A DNA stretch of 64,000 nt from assembly GCA_002787635.1 (NCBI GenBank), contig PCXK01000007.1:524768-588767 (forward strand), in the 5' to 3' direction. The translations under genes and the position numbers were made by a program. This document shows positions 37,443-46,651 of the stretch, piece after piece. Every line of letters begins with the position of its first letter. Positions within the stretch are counted from its first letter, which is position 1. Below the pieces are notes generated by a model that was not told the DNA's origin, ran no database searches, and saw only the letters and a program-made list of their open reading frames with translations. Source of the DNA: Alphaproteobacteria bacterium CG11_big_fil_rev_8_21_14_0_20_39_49. Lineage in GTDB: Bacteria > Pseudomonadota > Alphaproteobacteria > Rickettsiales > UBA6187.

Positions 37443-39026
37443 ATGATGACAGAACGCATATATTTATATGACAGCACTTTAAGAGACGGCGCACAAACCG
37501 AAGGTGTGGATTTTAGTCCTGCCGATAAATATGATATCGCAAAAAAAATAGATGAGCTTGGCATTGATTACATAGAGGGAGGTTGGCCCGGAGCTAACCC
37601 TACTGACGATGATTTTTTCGCAAAACCGCCAAAACTAAAGGTGTCCAAATTAACCGCCTTCGGAATGACCAGAAGACCGTCCACCACCGCAACGAACGAT
37701 CCGGGGCTTGCAGCTTTGATAAATAGCGGCGTAAAATATATATGCGTTGTCGGTAAAACATGGGATTTTCATGTTACAAAAGCATTGGGTACTACGTTAG
37801 ATGAGAATGTGAAAATGGTATCTGAAAGTATATCCCACATAGTTAATAAAGGGATTGAGGCAATATTTGATGCCGAGCATTTCTTTGACGGCTACAAAGC
37901 CAATAAGGAATATGCTGTAAAGGTTGTAAAATCGGCATATGAAGCCGGTGCAAGATGGATAGTTCTTTGTGATACCAACGGAGGTTCATTACCTCATGAA
38001 ATAGAAAAAATAATAAGCGAGCTTACCGTTCATGTCCCCGGTGACCATATCGGAATACACTGCCATAACGACACCGACAACGCCGTTGCCAATTCACTGG
38101 CTGCGGTGCGAGCCGGTGCAAGGCATGTGCAGGGAACGCTAAACGGTGTAGGTGAACGGTGTGGTAACGCCAATCTTATATCCATTATCCCCACCCTTAT
38201 ATTAAAAATGGGATTTAAAACGGGAATTACCAAAGAAGGCTTACGGAAAATAACCAAGATATCACATTATCTTGACGAGCGTTTGAACAAAAACCCGGAT
38301 AGATTTGCACCTTATGTAGGTGCATCGGCTTTTGCCCATAAAGGCGGACTGCATGTGTCGGCAGTTGTGAAAAACCCGACTTCATATGAGCATATAGAGC
38401 CGGAGTTAGTCGGCAACCGCCGTAATATACTGGTTTCCAATCAGGCGGGGCGTTCAAACATAATCGCAAGGCTTAATGATGCTGGTTTTAAAACCGATAA
38501 ATTAGATAAAAATAAAATATCCAAGCTTGTTGACGTTATTAAGCAAAAAGAAAGCGAAGGTTATGCCTATGAGAGTGCAGACGCTAGTTTTGAAGTTTTG
38601 GCACATCGTGTTTTAGGCGATATTCCCGTTTTTTTCCGTATGAATAATTTTCGGGTAATTGATGAACGCCGTTGGGATTCTAACGACAAACTGGTCACAT
38701 TGTCCGAGGCTACCGTTCATATAGTTATCGACGGAGAGGAAAAAATAATAGCGGCAGACGGTAACGGACCTGTAAACGCTCTTGATAAAGCTATCCGTAA
38801 GGCACTATCTGATAAATATTCACAGCTAAACGACCTGAGGCTTGTTGATTATAAAGTGCGTATAATAAATTCAGGCGTAGGTACTCAGGCAATTACGAGG
38901 GTTCTTATCGAAAGTGAGGATTGTCAGGGCAATCGCTGGACTACGGTTGGAGTTTCGGCTAACATAATTGACGCATCTTATAATGCGTTAAGGGATAGTA
39001 TAACTTACCGTTTAATGCGTAAGTAA
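37443..39026 (+). CDS. cimA: (R)-citramalate synthase
   Basis: A 527-residue DRE-TIM metallolyase condensing pyruvate and acetyl-CoA to citramalate, the entry to threonine-independent isoleucine synthesis. It has YDSTLRDGAQTEGVDFSPADK at the N-terminus (metal and substrate residues), GIHCHNDTDNAVANSLAAVRAGA and GTLNGVGERCGNANL, plus a C-terminal LeuA allosteric domain. The IEGGWPGANPTD sequence separates CimA from isopropylmalate synthase. Start is ATG 37443 or the next codon. trmJ starts 1 bp after its stop. Confidence 0.93.
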   Translation: MMTERIYLYDSTLRDGAQTEGVDFSPADKYDIAKKIDELGIDYIEGGWPGANPTDDDFFAKPPKLKVSKLTAFGMTRRPSTTATNDPGLAALINSGVKYICVVGKTWDFHVTKALGTTLDENVKMVSESISHIVNKGIEAIFDAEHFFDGYKANKEYAVKVVKSAYEAGARWIVLCDTNGGSLPHEIEKIISELTVHVPGDHIGIHCHNDTDNAVANSLAAVRAGARHVQGTLNGVGERCGNANLISIIPTLILKMGFKTGITKEGLRKITKISHYLDERLNKNPDRFAPYVGASAFAHKGGLHVSAVVKNPTSYEHIEPELVGNRRNILVSNQAGRSNIIARLNDAGFKTDKLDKNKISKLVDVIKQKESEGYAYESADASFEVLAHRVLGDIPVFFRMNNFRVIDERRWDSNDKLVTLSEATVHIVIDGEEKIIAADGNGPVNALDKAIRKALSDKYSQLNDLRLVDYKVRIINSGVGTQAITRVLIESEDCQGNRWTTVGVSANIIDASYNALRDSITYRLMRK

Positions 39027-39027
39027 A

Positions 39028-39744
39028 ATGTCCGATAATCCTGTAATAATACTAATTGCTCCCCAGCTTGGAGAAAATATCGGAGCTGCTGCACGTTCTA
39101 TGCTTAATTTCGGCTTAACCGATTTGCGTATAGTTAATCCTCGTGACGGCTGGCCTAACCCCAAAGCTGTTGATATGGCGAAAGGTGCTAAGGAAGTTAT
39201 AAAAAAAGCACGGATATTTACATCTTTAAAAGATGCCACACATGATATAACAAGGCTTTACGCCACTACAGCCCGAACAAGGGATATGGTAAAGAAAGTG
39301 TACGATGCACGAGAAACCGCCGCTAATATGATACAAAATAACGGCAAGTCGGCAATAATGTTCGGGCCTGAGCGTTCGGGATTAAATAACGACGATATTA
39401 CACTTGCAGATGCAGTTTCTATTATTCCCGTCGCTCCTATATACACATCACTTAATCTTGCTCAGGCTGTTAATATTATGTGTTATGAGTGGTTTATGGC
39501 AACAAGTGAACGTTCTGACGCTGAAAATGCTAATGACAATCAAGGTTTAGCCACTAAAGAAGAAGTTGCCGATTTGTTTGAACATCTTGAAAGCGAGCTT
39601 GATAAAACGGATTTTTTCCGCGTCGAACACAAACGCCCGAAGATGGTAAGGAACATACGCAATATATTTTCCCGCAACGACTTAACCGAGCAAGAAGTAA
39701 GAACCCTCAGAGGGATTATAAAAAGTTTGACAAATCATAGATAA
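39028..39744 (+). CDS. trmJ: TrmJ/LasT-type tRNA (Cm32/Um32) 2'-O-methyltransferase
   Basis: A 238-residue SPOUT methyltransferase. Motifs: IAPQLGENIGAAARSMLNFGL near the start, MFGPERSGLNNDD and IPVAPIYTSLNLAQAVNIMCYE, which form the trefoil-knot SAM site. The C-terminal helical region is typical of TrmJ. It would methylate position 32 of tRNAs. It is coupled to cimA and lies upstream of rpsD, a common alphaproteobacterial neighbourhood. Confidence 0.9.
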   Translation: MSDNPVIILIAPQLGENIGAAARSMLNFGLTDLRIVNPRDGWPNPKAVDMAKGAKEVIKKARIFTSLKDATHDITRLYATTARTRDMVKKVYDARETAANMIQNNGKSAIMFGPERSGLNNDDITLADAVSIIPVAPIYTSLNLAQAVNIMCYEWFMATSERSDAENANDNQGLATKEEVADLFEHLESELDKTDFFRVEHKRPKMVRNIRNIFSRNDLTEQEVRTLRGIIKSLTNHR

Positions 39745-39911
39745 TCTGTATTTTGAACCCTCCTTATTTTTAAGAACTTTCAGTCTGATACTTGAAAGTT
39801 TTATTAAGGCATCGTCATCCTTGAGTTATCTCAAGGCTTTATTTTAGATAATAAAGGTCGGAATTGGCTGAAGTGACGTAAAAAACTGTAATTTATATAA
39901 AGGAAATCAGT

Positions 39912-40532
39912 ATGTCATATGTTGTAAATGCAAAACATAAAATTTGCCGTCGCCAGATGGCTAGCGTGTGCGGCAGTCCTAAATGCCCTGTACACAGCAA
40001 GAATTACACCCCCGGTCAACACGGTCCTACGGGAATGAAAGGTATCCTTTCAGATTACGGTAAGCAGTTAAGAGCAAAACAGCAGCTTAAAAAGCACTAT
40101 GGTACTATAAGCGAAAAAAGCTTTAAGAAAGTTTATAAAGAAGCTTCCCGTAGAAAAGGTGATACTTCGGAGAATTTAATAGGACTATTGGAAAGCCGCC
40201 TTGATACTGTGGTTTTCAGGTCTAATTTTGTTCCGAGCATATACGGCTCACGTCAGTTAGTGAACCACAAACATGTTAAAGTAAACGGTCAGGCAATTAA
40301 CATTCCTAGCTACCGCTTAAAAGTCGGTGATGTTATTGAGGTAAAAGAGAAAGCCAAACAAATCCCTATGGTTATTGAAGCTACTCAGAATCAGGATAGA
40401 AATATTCCTGACTATCTGGAAGTTGATCCTAAGAAAATGACTGTAAAACTTGTTAGAATACCTAGCTTGGAAGATGTTCCTTACCCTGTTATAATGGAAC
40501 CTAACTTAGTAATCGAGTTCTACTCAAGATAA
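39912..40532 (+). CDS. rpsD: 30S ribosomal protein S4
   Basis: A 206-residue primary 16S-binding protein of the small subunit. N-terminal domain has [27 protein letters not shown]; the S4 RNA-binding domain has [18 protein letters not shown] and [35 protein letters not shown] lies upstream of ATG. It is a stand-alone copy outside the alpha operon, as usual in alphaproteobacteria, with its own terminator. Confidence 0.98.
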   Translation: MSYVVNAKHKICRRQMASVCGSPKCPVHSKNYTPGQHGPTGMKGILSDYGKQLRAKQQLKKHYGTISEKSFKKVYKEASRRKGDTSENLIGLLESRLDTVVFRSNFVPSIYGSRQLVNHKHVKVNGQAINIPSYRLKVGDVIEVKEKAKQIPMVIEATQNQDRNIPDYLEVDPKKMTVKLVRIPSLEDVPYPVIMEPNLVIEFYSR

Positions 40533-40540
40533 TTCAATAA

Positions 40541-40568
40541 AAAAGCCTCCTGATGGGGGCTTTTTTTA
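40541..40568 (+). terminator. Intrinsic terminator of rpsD
   Basis: aaaagcctcc-tgat-gggggctttt followed by T residues, nine bases after the rpsD stop. A classic rho-independent hairpin with U tract. Confidence 0.9.
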
Positions 40569-40574
40569 TAAATA

Positions 40575-40668
40575 TAGTAAATTTGAATTTAATTTACATT
40601 TTCTGTCATCCTATGGAAAAAATTTAGAAGAAATTTTTTACCATGGGATCCAATTCTAAAATAAAATT
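40575..40668. repeat. Partial family-3-like element
   Basis: Begins with the family-3 terminal sequence tagtaaatttgaatttaat, followed by gtcatcctatgg and a matching ccatgggatcc, and an aaaatttag/aaattttt stem. The right terminal repeat is missing. It runs to the stop of the FecR-domain gene. Confidence 0.45.
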
Positions 40669-43600
40669 AAGGCGTTGTTGAAGTTTGGTTGCCTAAGTAA
40701 ACACCCGTACCTTGCACACTTCCTGCGTCAAATTTGAAGTTTCCTCCAAAATTCTCTGCAGAAGGGCCGAATAAAGCACCATTGATTGATCCGCCGGTAA
40801 TACCCGCACCGGTTATAGCCGCATTGTCAAATCTTACCTGCCCTGCCCCATCAAAAGCAATGCTTGCGCTATTTTCAAAGCTGTATCCGCCAAAACCGGT
40901 TATATTCAAATCACCCGTATTTATAGTTGCGGCACTACCGTTTCCTAATTGTATCGTAGCATTCATAGCCCCGGTATGACCGCTCAAACCGCTTCCGTTT
41001 AGGATATTTCCGAAAACGGAACCTGAATAATTTGCACTTACTAAATTAGGAAGGTTTACATTATCTGTAATCGTACCCGCAATATACGGCATCATATGCG
41101 CTATATCAACATTTGTGCTAGTACCCGACGTTACATTTGTTTCAGCCGCCCATACTCCCCAATGTACATATTTGCAAGCTGAGCAGCCAAGATTAGAGAC
41201 AAGATTACCGGACACCATCACGCCTTGACCGCCATTTGGTATATTAACCTGCTCAAGGGCATATGTGGAATCGTCAATATACGAATAAAGCCCGGAAGTA
41301 CTTGTCCTACCGAAATCGGCATACGCATTTGTAGGTCCCATACCGCTAATCTTGTGTAAGTTTAATGTTGCTCCGTCAATCTGACCGTTAGCATTTTTTG
41401 TAAAAGCAAAGCCCTGTTGCCAGTAACGGTTGTAGTCAACATTACCGTCATTATCGTTTACAATAAATCCAGACATATAGCCGAACGGTAGGTTTGCGTT
41501 AGTGCCGTTTATATAGTTATTCGTATATGCCGGTTGGTTAGACGACATCATAGGCGTTTCAATCGAAAGATTAGCATCATGTATATCACCGCTTGCTATA
41601 AACCCGTCAACCACCCCTCCGCTTCCATAAATTTCATCACCGAATATATTTAAAGTTCCACCTGCGTTTGTACCTGTTAATCCTTCATATTGGAATAATC
41701 TACCGACAGCTTGTCCTGATAAAACCTTACCATAGGCAACTTTTAATGTTCCGCTGCCCCATTCTAGTTTACCACCTAAGAATGATTTTTTACCCCAATC
41801 AACTAGCATTCCTTTACTGCTAGCCGAAGGCGATGCCATACCCGTGTAATTTAACAGTTGGCTATTAATTATATTCCAGTCGAAGAAGCCTAAATCACCT
41901 GAATTTGAAAGGTAAATCTCGTTATCAGGCAGGAAGCTAAAGAACTGACGACCTGATGTAGGCAATGCTCCTATTTGCTTACCTATAATAAAGTTCTGTT
42001 GCTTATTAATTCCAAAATTTGTAAACGGTAACCTGCCTAACTCAAGCCTTTGCACATACATATTACGGTTTGGCGATATGTATTTCCAGCCTGATGCAGA
42101 ACTACCGAAGCTATAACCTGTCAAGTTATAGTCTACATCAAAATATCCCGCTTGAGGAAAGCTTAATATATAAGTATCTGAAGACAAAACACCCGATCTC
42201 ACATTGGTGTTAGTAAGACTATGTAGCTCTACTTTAAATTGGTCGGAAAGTGCCTCGGCATTTATATCCCCTTCATCATATACGCCCGCACTATCAACAA
42301 AGGAATACAGCCCGCGGTGTGTTATTGTTAAAGTATTTGTGGTATTTGTGGTATCGGTGTTAGTTTGGCTGGCAGTGCTAGTGGTACTATCAACCACATC
42401 ACCCACATATTCCCCTGTTACAGGGTCAAAATACCCACCGTTTTGGTCTAAGTAATTTGCAACATCGGTAGCGTCATGGTAAATGCCGTGACTATCAACA
42501 TAACCTCCGTCCGCAGTTAAATATCCTCCTATATCCCTGTTTCCATCATCATAGTAGCCGTACCCATCTCCGTAGTAATCGCCGCCATATCCGTCACCAT
42601 AATAAGTGCCTCCATATCCGTCGCCATAATATCTATCGTTAGGATCGTAATAACTGCCTCCGCTTGCGGTATCGATTTGACCGCCGTTATACGGCTTATA
42701 TCCGCCGTCAGTTCCATCGGTTTGACCTGCTCTATACGCCGCCAATTCGGTGGCATTGTGGTAATTACCCTCGGAGTCAACATATCCGCCATCGTCTGTT
42801 AATGTAATTTGTCCGTCTTTTTGACCTTCCATGTAGGATTTTACTTCAGTAGAGCTATGGTATTTACCTTCGCCGTCAACATAACCTCCGTCTTCTGTCA
42901 TATATCCGCCGTCATCAGGTAGAGTGCCTCCTGCTAGATTCGGTTTACGTCCCGTAGCATCTGCGGTATTATTTCCCAGCATAGGTTTCTTGCCCGCATT
43001 TTCAGTGCCTTTTTCTCCGCTGCTAGCTGCTGTCGGCTTGCCTTTTTCATTTTTACCGGACGCAGAATCCTGTTTTTCCTTAGAATCTTTGTCTTTAGCA
43101 GGGTTACGTTTATCAGATACTTTTGAATCTTTTTTATCACCCTTGTCTTTTTTATCGCTTTGCTGATCGTCTCCTTCTTCCCCGCCTTCTTCAACGTCAC
43201 CTTCAGGCGTATCTGATGAGGTTTCGTCTTCTAATCTTATTTTGATTTTATTATCAATTATAGAATCGGTCGGTATGATTTTAGCACCACCCGATGTACC
43301 CGGACGTCCTGCTAAACTTTGAACCTGCATAGCCATCTGTTCGGTAGTGGCACGGAATAATTGCGGCATATCATTCGGTGTTTGTACGGAAAGACCGGCT
43401 CCCCTGTCATTTATCGTTTGCATATCTCCGGCTAAGTTTTCGAATGTAAGCACGTCACCATATACGAAAGTAGCGTTTGTCGCACCGTTTATAGGGTTAA
43501 TGTCTACTATGGCAATACCGCCTCGAATACCTATCGTTCCTACTGGAGTTTTAATCTTAACTGCGTTTTTCTTACTTAATGCCCCTCCGATAAAGCGAAA

Positions 43601-43936
43601 TGTACCTTTTGTACCTCTCATTATTAAATTTCCGCTTGAGCTATCCGGATTATATACGAATTCATCTATAACCACCGACGAATTAGGACCTATAGTCAAT
43701 GCGGATTTGTCCAGAAACATCAACTGACCGTTACCCGTACTATCTGATTTAATGGTTTCTTTGAAAAATACTTGATCGCCAATATTCATATTTCTTTTAT
43801 TGCCGTCCGAGTCTACGGAGGTAATATTTTTATTTGCCGCACCGACAACACCTATTTTCTCTGAGGCAACGGAAAAGTTCGCACCGATTAATACATAACA
43901 AAATACAAAAACTATTATTTTTCTAAACATACGCAT
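40667..43936 (-). CDS. Large FecR-domain surface protein with DGGY repeats
   Basis: A 1089-residue exported protein (ATG 43936 has AAGG six bases upstream). Signal peptide 1-24, then a FecR-type domain (IGDQVFFKETIKSDSTGNGQLMF, TPVGTIGIRGG). Residues about 235-320 are a Lys/Asp/Ser-rich linker. Residues about 340-510 hold three DGGYVD-x-x-G-x-YH-(S/N/D)-(A/S)-T-(E/D) repeats around a Gly/Tyr stretch (YYGDGYGG units). The rest is Gly/Asn/Ser-rich beta sequence, and the last 50 residues (NGALFGPSAENFGGNFKF) resemble the barrel end of transferrin-binding-protein-B-like proteins. It forms an operon with a TPR protein. Function is unknown; a surface scaffold or adhesin is plausible. Confidence 0.8.
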   Translation of the reverse strand: MRMFRKIIVFVFCYVLIGANFSVASEKIGVVGAANKNITSVDSDGNKRNMNIGDQVFFKETIKSDSTGNGQLMFLDKSALTIGPNSSVVIDEFVYNPDSSSGNLIMRGTKGTFRFIGGALSKKNAVKIKTPVGTIGIRGGIAIVDINPINGATNATFVYGDVLTFENLAGDMQTINDRGAGLSVQTPNDMPQLFRATTEQMAMQVQSLAGRPGTSGGAKIIPTDSIIDNKIKIRLEDETSSDTPEGDVEEGGEEGDDQQSDKKDKGDKKDSKVSDKRNPAKDKDSKEKQDSASGKNEKGKPTAASSGEKGTENAGKKPMLGNNTADATGRKPNLAGGTLPDDGGYMTEDGGYVDGEGKYHSSTEVKSYMEGQKDGQITLTDDGGYVDSEGNYHNATELAAYRAGQTDGTDGGYKPYNGGQIDTASGGSYYDPNDRYYGDGYGGTYYGDGYGGDYYGDGYGYYDDGNRDIGGYLTADGGYVDSHGIYHDATDVANYLDQNGGYFDPVTGEYVGDVVDSTTSTASQTNTDTTNTTNTLTITHRGLYSFVDSAGVYDEGDINAEALSDQFKVELHSLTNTNVRSGVLSSDTYILSFPQAGYFDVDYNLTGYSFGSSASGWKYISPNRNMYVQRLELGRLPFTNFGINKQQNFIIGKQIGALPTSGRQFFSFLPDNEIYLSNSGDLGFFDWNIINSQLLNYTGMASPSASSKGMLVDWGKKSFLGGKLEWGSGTLKVAYGKVLSGQAVGRLFQYEGLTGTNAGGTLNIFGDEIYGSGGVVDGFIASGDIHDANLSIETPMMSSNQPAYTNNYINGTNANLPFGYMSGFIVNDNDGNVDYNRYWQQGFAFTKNANGQIDGATLNLHKISGMGPTNAYADFGRTSTSGLYSYIDDSTYALEQVNIPNGGQGVMVSGNLVSNLGCSACKYVHWGVWAAETNVTSGTSTNVDIAHMMPYIAGTITDNVNLPNLVSANYSGSVFGNILNGSGLSGHTGAMNATIQLGNGSAATINTGDLNITGFGGYSFENSASIAFDGAGQVRFDNAAITGAGITGGSINGALFGPSAENFGGNFKFDAGSVQGTGVYLGNQTSTTP

Positions 43937-43949
43937 TTCCAACCTTCTA

Positions 43950-44372
43950 TTATTGTATTTTTTCTAGATACTTATTTGCATTATCAACCACTTCTTGCGG
44001 AACATTCCTGCTTGACAAGGCATCATTCAAGTATGATTTTGCCATTTCGTATGAATTTAATTTGTAATATAATACACCCAACTCCTGTTTTATTCTGGGT
44101 AGTTCGGGATTAAAAAATAATATTCTCTCAAGGGCGGGTATTGCGGATTCATAATCTTCCATCTGTATAGCAATATTTGCATATTCCATTGTGATATCTA
44201 TATTAGAAGGGTCGTCCAACAATTTATTGAACGTCATATCAAGCTGTTTTTTAAGAGCTTCCTTGCTTGCGTCAGTAGCCGTACCGTACGATGGTGTACA
44301 GAATATGACGGCACTGATTAAAAATAATGTGAAAAAACTAATTTTATAGTTGAAGTTTATGTATGAAAGCAT
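43950..44372 (-). CDS. Exported TPR protein
   Basis: A 140-residue protein with a signal peptide (FFTLFLISAVIFCTPSYG) and about two to three tetratricopeptide helices pairs (IDITMEYANIAIQMEDYESAIPALERIL, ELPRIKQELGVLYYKLNSYEMAKSYL). It is 13 bp upstream of the FecR-domain gene in the same operon. TPR proteins of this kind often assist assembly of outer-membrane or surface partners, so it may serve the large protein. Confidence 0.75.
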   Translation of the reverse strand: MLSYINFNYKISFFTLFLISAVIFCTPSYGTATDASKEALKKQLDMTFNKLLDDPSNIDITMEYANIAIQMEDYESAIPALERILFFNPELPRIKQELGVLYYKLNSYEMAKSYLNDALSSRNVPQEVVDNANKYLEKIQ

Positions 44373-44424
44373 GATTATATCTAACTCTAAATTATGTTTT
44401 AACTAATTTTACGCATAAAAATCG

Positions 44425-44442
44425 ATAGGTAATTTTACCTAT
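44425..44442. promoter_or_regulatory. Perfect inverted repeat in a divergent promoter region
   Basis: ataggtaa-tt-ttacctat, eight-base perfect arms, between the TPR/FecR operon and the cyclic-nucleotide-binding genes. The spacing and symmetry suit a dimeric regulator. Which regulator is not known. Confidence 0.4.
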
Positions 44443-44544
44443 TTATACTGCTAATGTTACACGAATATGGTTAACAAATGGTTAACTTTTTGTGACAAGC
44501 GTGTTGAACGCCCTCGTGATTTAGTGTTAATTAAAGGTGAAAAA

Positions 44545-45066
44545 ATGGAAACAGTACCTACAGAGCATTTTAAAGCCGGTGAACGGATTATAACCGAGGG
44601 AGATAATTCAAAAAGTGTGTATCTTATAATAAGCGGTATCGTAGAAATTTCCAAGGGATATGGAGAAAATAAAGTTGTTTTGGCTAAACAGGGGAAAAAT
44701 TCAATTTTCGGTGAAATGGCTTTAGTTGACGGTAAAAGGCGTTCTGCCACTGTTACGGCAATTGAAGACACATATTGTCATGTGTGCAATAGCGTAGCAA
44801 TTATTGCCGAGATTAACAAGCTGGATAACGAGTTGCGTATAGCATTAGAAAGCATGGCTGAAATTATAAGGGAAAAAAACCATGCGTTAATTAATAAGAA
44901 CCCTCCTCCTGACGGTGTTCTAGTTGAAACAAGGAATGCTAAAGGTGATTTAATGATGAATGAAGATGAAATAAAGGATCCGGTTGTTCAGTCTAAGGTT
45001 GAAAATTTAAAAAATCCCTTTATACGTAGTCTCTTTAGGGTTTTAATGTCGACAGCTTTTAAATAG
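44545..45066 (+). CDS. Single cyclic-nucleotide-binding-domain protein
   Basis: A 173-residue protein from ATG 44545 (AAAGGTG upstream; an earlier in-frame start at 44467 lacks one). Residues 5-115 are a cNMP-binding domain with FKAGERIITEGDNSKSVYLIISG, the phosphate-binding cassette FGEMALVDGKRRSATV and its conserved Arg. There is no DNA-binding helix-turn-helix; the C-terminal 55 residues end in IRSLFRVL. A paralogue follows 25 bp downstream. It probably senses cAMP or cGMP and acts by protein contact. Confidence 0.82.
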   Translation: METVPTEHFKAGERIITEGDNSKSVYLIISGIVEISKGYGENKVVLAKQGKNSIFGEMALVDGKRRSATVTAIEDTYCHVCNSVAIIAEINKLDNELRIALESMAEIIREKNHALINKNPPPDGVLVETRNAKGDLMMNEDEIKDPVVQSKVENLKNPFIRSLFRVLMSTAFK

Positions 45067-45091
45067 TAATAAAAAAAATTAAAGGAATATT

Positions 45092-45655
45092 ATGGAATTA
45101 ATGCCGAATATACATTTTAATGAATCACAACTGATTTTTGAGGAAGGTTATCCTGCGGATTGCGTTTATTTAATATGCGAAGGAGCGGTGCAGGTTTTTA
45201 AAAAACGTGATAATAAACAAATACATCTGGCAGAGTTGGAGAAGGATTCTATCTTCGGAGAAATGGCTTTTATTTCTGAAAGACCTCGTTCTGCTACTGT
45301 TATGGCAAGTCAGAATACATGGTGTTATTCTGTCAATAAAGACTCTTTTAACAGCAGACTTAAATGTATGGATGCTACAATCAAGAATATTTTTGATGAT
45401 TTGGTTGAAACTATACGTAAGAAAAGTGAAGCCGCACTTGTGGTGGATCATGGGGAAATAATAACAGAACCCCTTGATGAACTTACCGAAATGGAATTAA
45501 ACGCATTTGGAAGTAATAACTCATTGGATATAATTGCACCAAGCCACCCTTACGATTATCTTACAAAGAACCCTGAAGTATTGAAGAAAGTGGACGAGAT
45601 GGATATATTCATGCGTAAGTTATATAAAAGCTTGGTTCAAATTGCCTGCAAATAA
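45092..45655 (+). CDS. Second single cyclic-nucleotide-binding-domain protein
   Basis: A 187-residue paralogue of the preceding protein: FNESQLIFEEGYPADCVYLICEG and FGEMAFISERPRSATVM form the nucleotide cassette with its Arg. The C-terminal tail (IFMRKLYKSLVQIA) resembles that of the first protein (FIRSLFRVL), which suggests a shared docking helix. No output domain. AAAGGAA precedes the ATG. It converges on the metallo-beta-lactamase-fold gene, 30 bp away. Confidence 0.82.
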   Translation: MELMPNIHFNESQLIFEEGYPADCVYLICEGAVQVFKKRDNKQIHLAELEKDSIFGEMAFISERPRSATVMASQNTWCYSVNKDSFNSRLKCMDATIKNIFDDLVETIRKKSEAALVVDHGEIITEPLDELTEMELNAFGSNNSLDIIAPSHPYDYLTKNPEVLKKVDEMDIFMRKLYKSLVQIACK

Positions 45656-45685
45656 ACGTTTTTCGGCATTTTTATAGCTCTAGTT

Positions 45686-46522
45686 TTATAGCTCTAGTGT
45701 CAAGCCTTCGGCTGCCATAGTGGATTTTCCGTTCTTTCTGTAATCTTTTAATTGTTCGGCTCTTTTGTCAAGGTCTTCGTCTGTGGCGTTCGGGTCGTGG
45801 TGGAATGCTATAAAGTTTTTAACATGTGCAGCATCTGCGAGCCTTGCCCCTTGCTGCCACGTTGAATGCCCCCAGCCTTTATACTTATCAAAGTTATTAT
45901 CATCATATGTCGAATCATAAATAAACACATCGGCATCTTCTATGAATTTTACCAAAGAATGGTCAATACTATCAATTTCATGCTCAACATCAGTTACATA
46001 GCATACCGACTTATTATTAAATTCCACCCTATATGCGGTTGCCCTGTCAGGGTGGTTAAGAGGCAGGGTATCTATTGTTATTCCGTCTTTTTGGAAGCCC
46101 TTATTTAAAAGCATTTCACCCGCCATAAAGTCATTAAATAATACACGTGATTGCACATCTTGCAGTGCAAGCGGAAATACAGGAGACATCATCAAGTGTC
46201 CCATTGCTTTTTTTACGGTATTTTCCGGTTTTAAATGACCTGCCCATATGGAAACCATAGAATTTGGCGTATGTAGCGGTTTAAAGAAAGGAAAACCCGA
46301 TATATGATCAAGGTGCGTATGACTCATAAGTATATCGGTGTGATAATTGTCTGTCTGATTTCCTAAAGGCACTATTCCCGTTCCGGCATCAAAAATAATT
46401 TGCCTCTTATTGCACATTAACTCTACACAAGAAGTATTGCCGCCATATTTTATAGTGTTTTTTCCGGGAACGGGTACTGTTCCCCTAACTCCCCAAAATT
46501 TAACAGTAAAATTATTAGCCAT
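45686..46522 (-). CDS. Metallo-beta-lactamase-fold hydrolase, possible cyclic-nucleotide phosphodiesterase
   Basis: A 278-residue protein with the zinc motif SHTHLDHISGFPFF (HxHxDH) near residue 66 and metal ligands in LPLNHPDRA, FIYDSTYDD and FHHDPNATD. The N-terminal KFWGVRGTVPVPGKNTIKYGGNTSCVEL is the signature of a family often annotated as cyclic-nucleotide phosphodiesterase or PhnP/RNase Z relatives. Its neighbours, two cNMP-binding proteins, support a second-messenger role, but this is inference from context. Confidence 0.75.
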   Translation of the reverse strand: MANNFTVKFWGVRGTVPVPGKNTIKYGGNTSCVELMCNKRQIIFDAGTGIVPLGNQTDNYHTDILMSHTHLDHISGFPFFKPLHTPNSMVSIWAGHLKPENTVKKAMGHLMMSPVFPLALQDVQSRVLFNDFMAGEMLLNKGFQKDGITIDTLPLNHPDRATAYRVEFNNKSVCYVTDVEHEIDSIDHSLVKFIEDADVFIYDSTYDDNNFDKYKGWGHSTWQQGARLADAAHVKNFIAFHHDPNATDEDLDKRAEQLKDYRKNGKSTMAAEGLTLEL

Positions 46523-46651
46523 TATTTACGCATGTTTTGTTTCAATCAATAATTTAATATATCATGCAATTGTTAACCGAATATTAACATATATTTCGTA
46601 TCATTGTGACAACTAAAGGTTACTAAATATAAATGCTTTTAGTGAGGAACA

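Noticed and set aside
39745..39911. rpsD leader as an S4 autoregulatory element
   Set aside because: Short stems (aactttcag/cttgaaagtt and ccttgag/ctcaagg) are present, but I could not fit a known S4-binding pseudoknot; the second stem resembles the dispersed repeats.
42529..43200. Other-frame ORFs across the DGGY and Lys-rich region of the FecR protein
   Set aside because: They come from compositional bias of the repeats; the long frame is supported by its signal peptide and domains.
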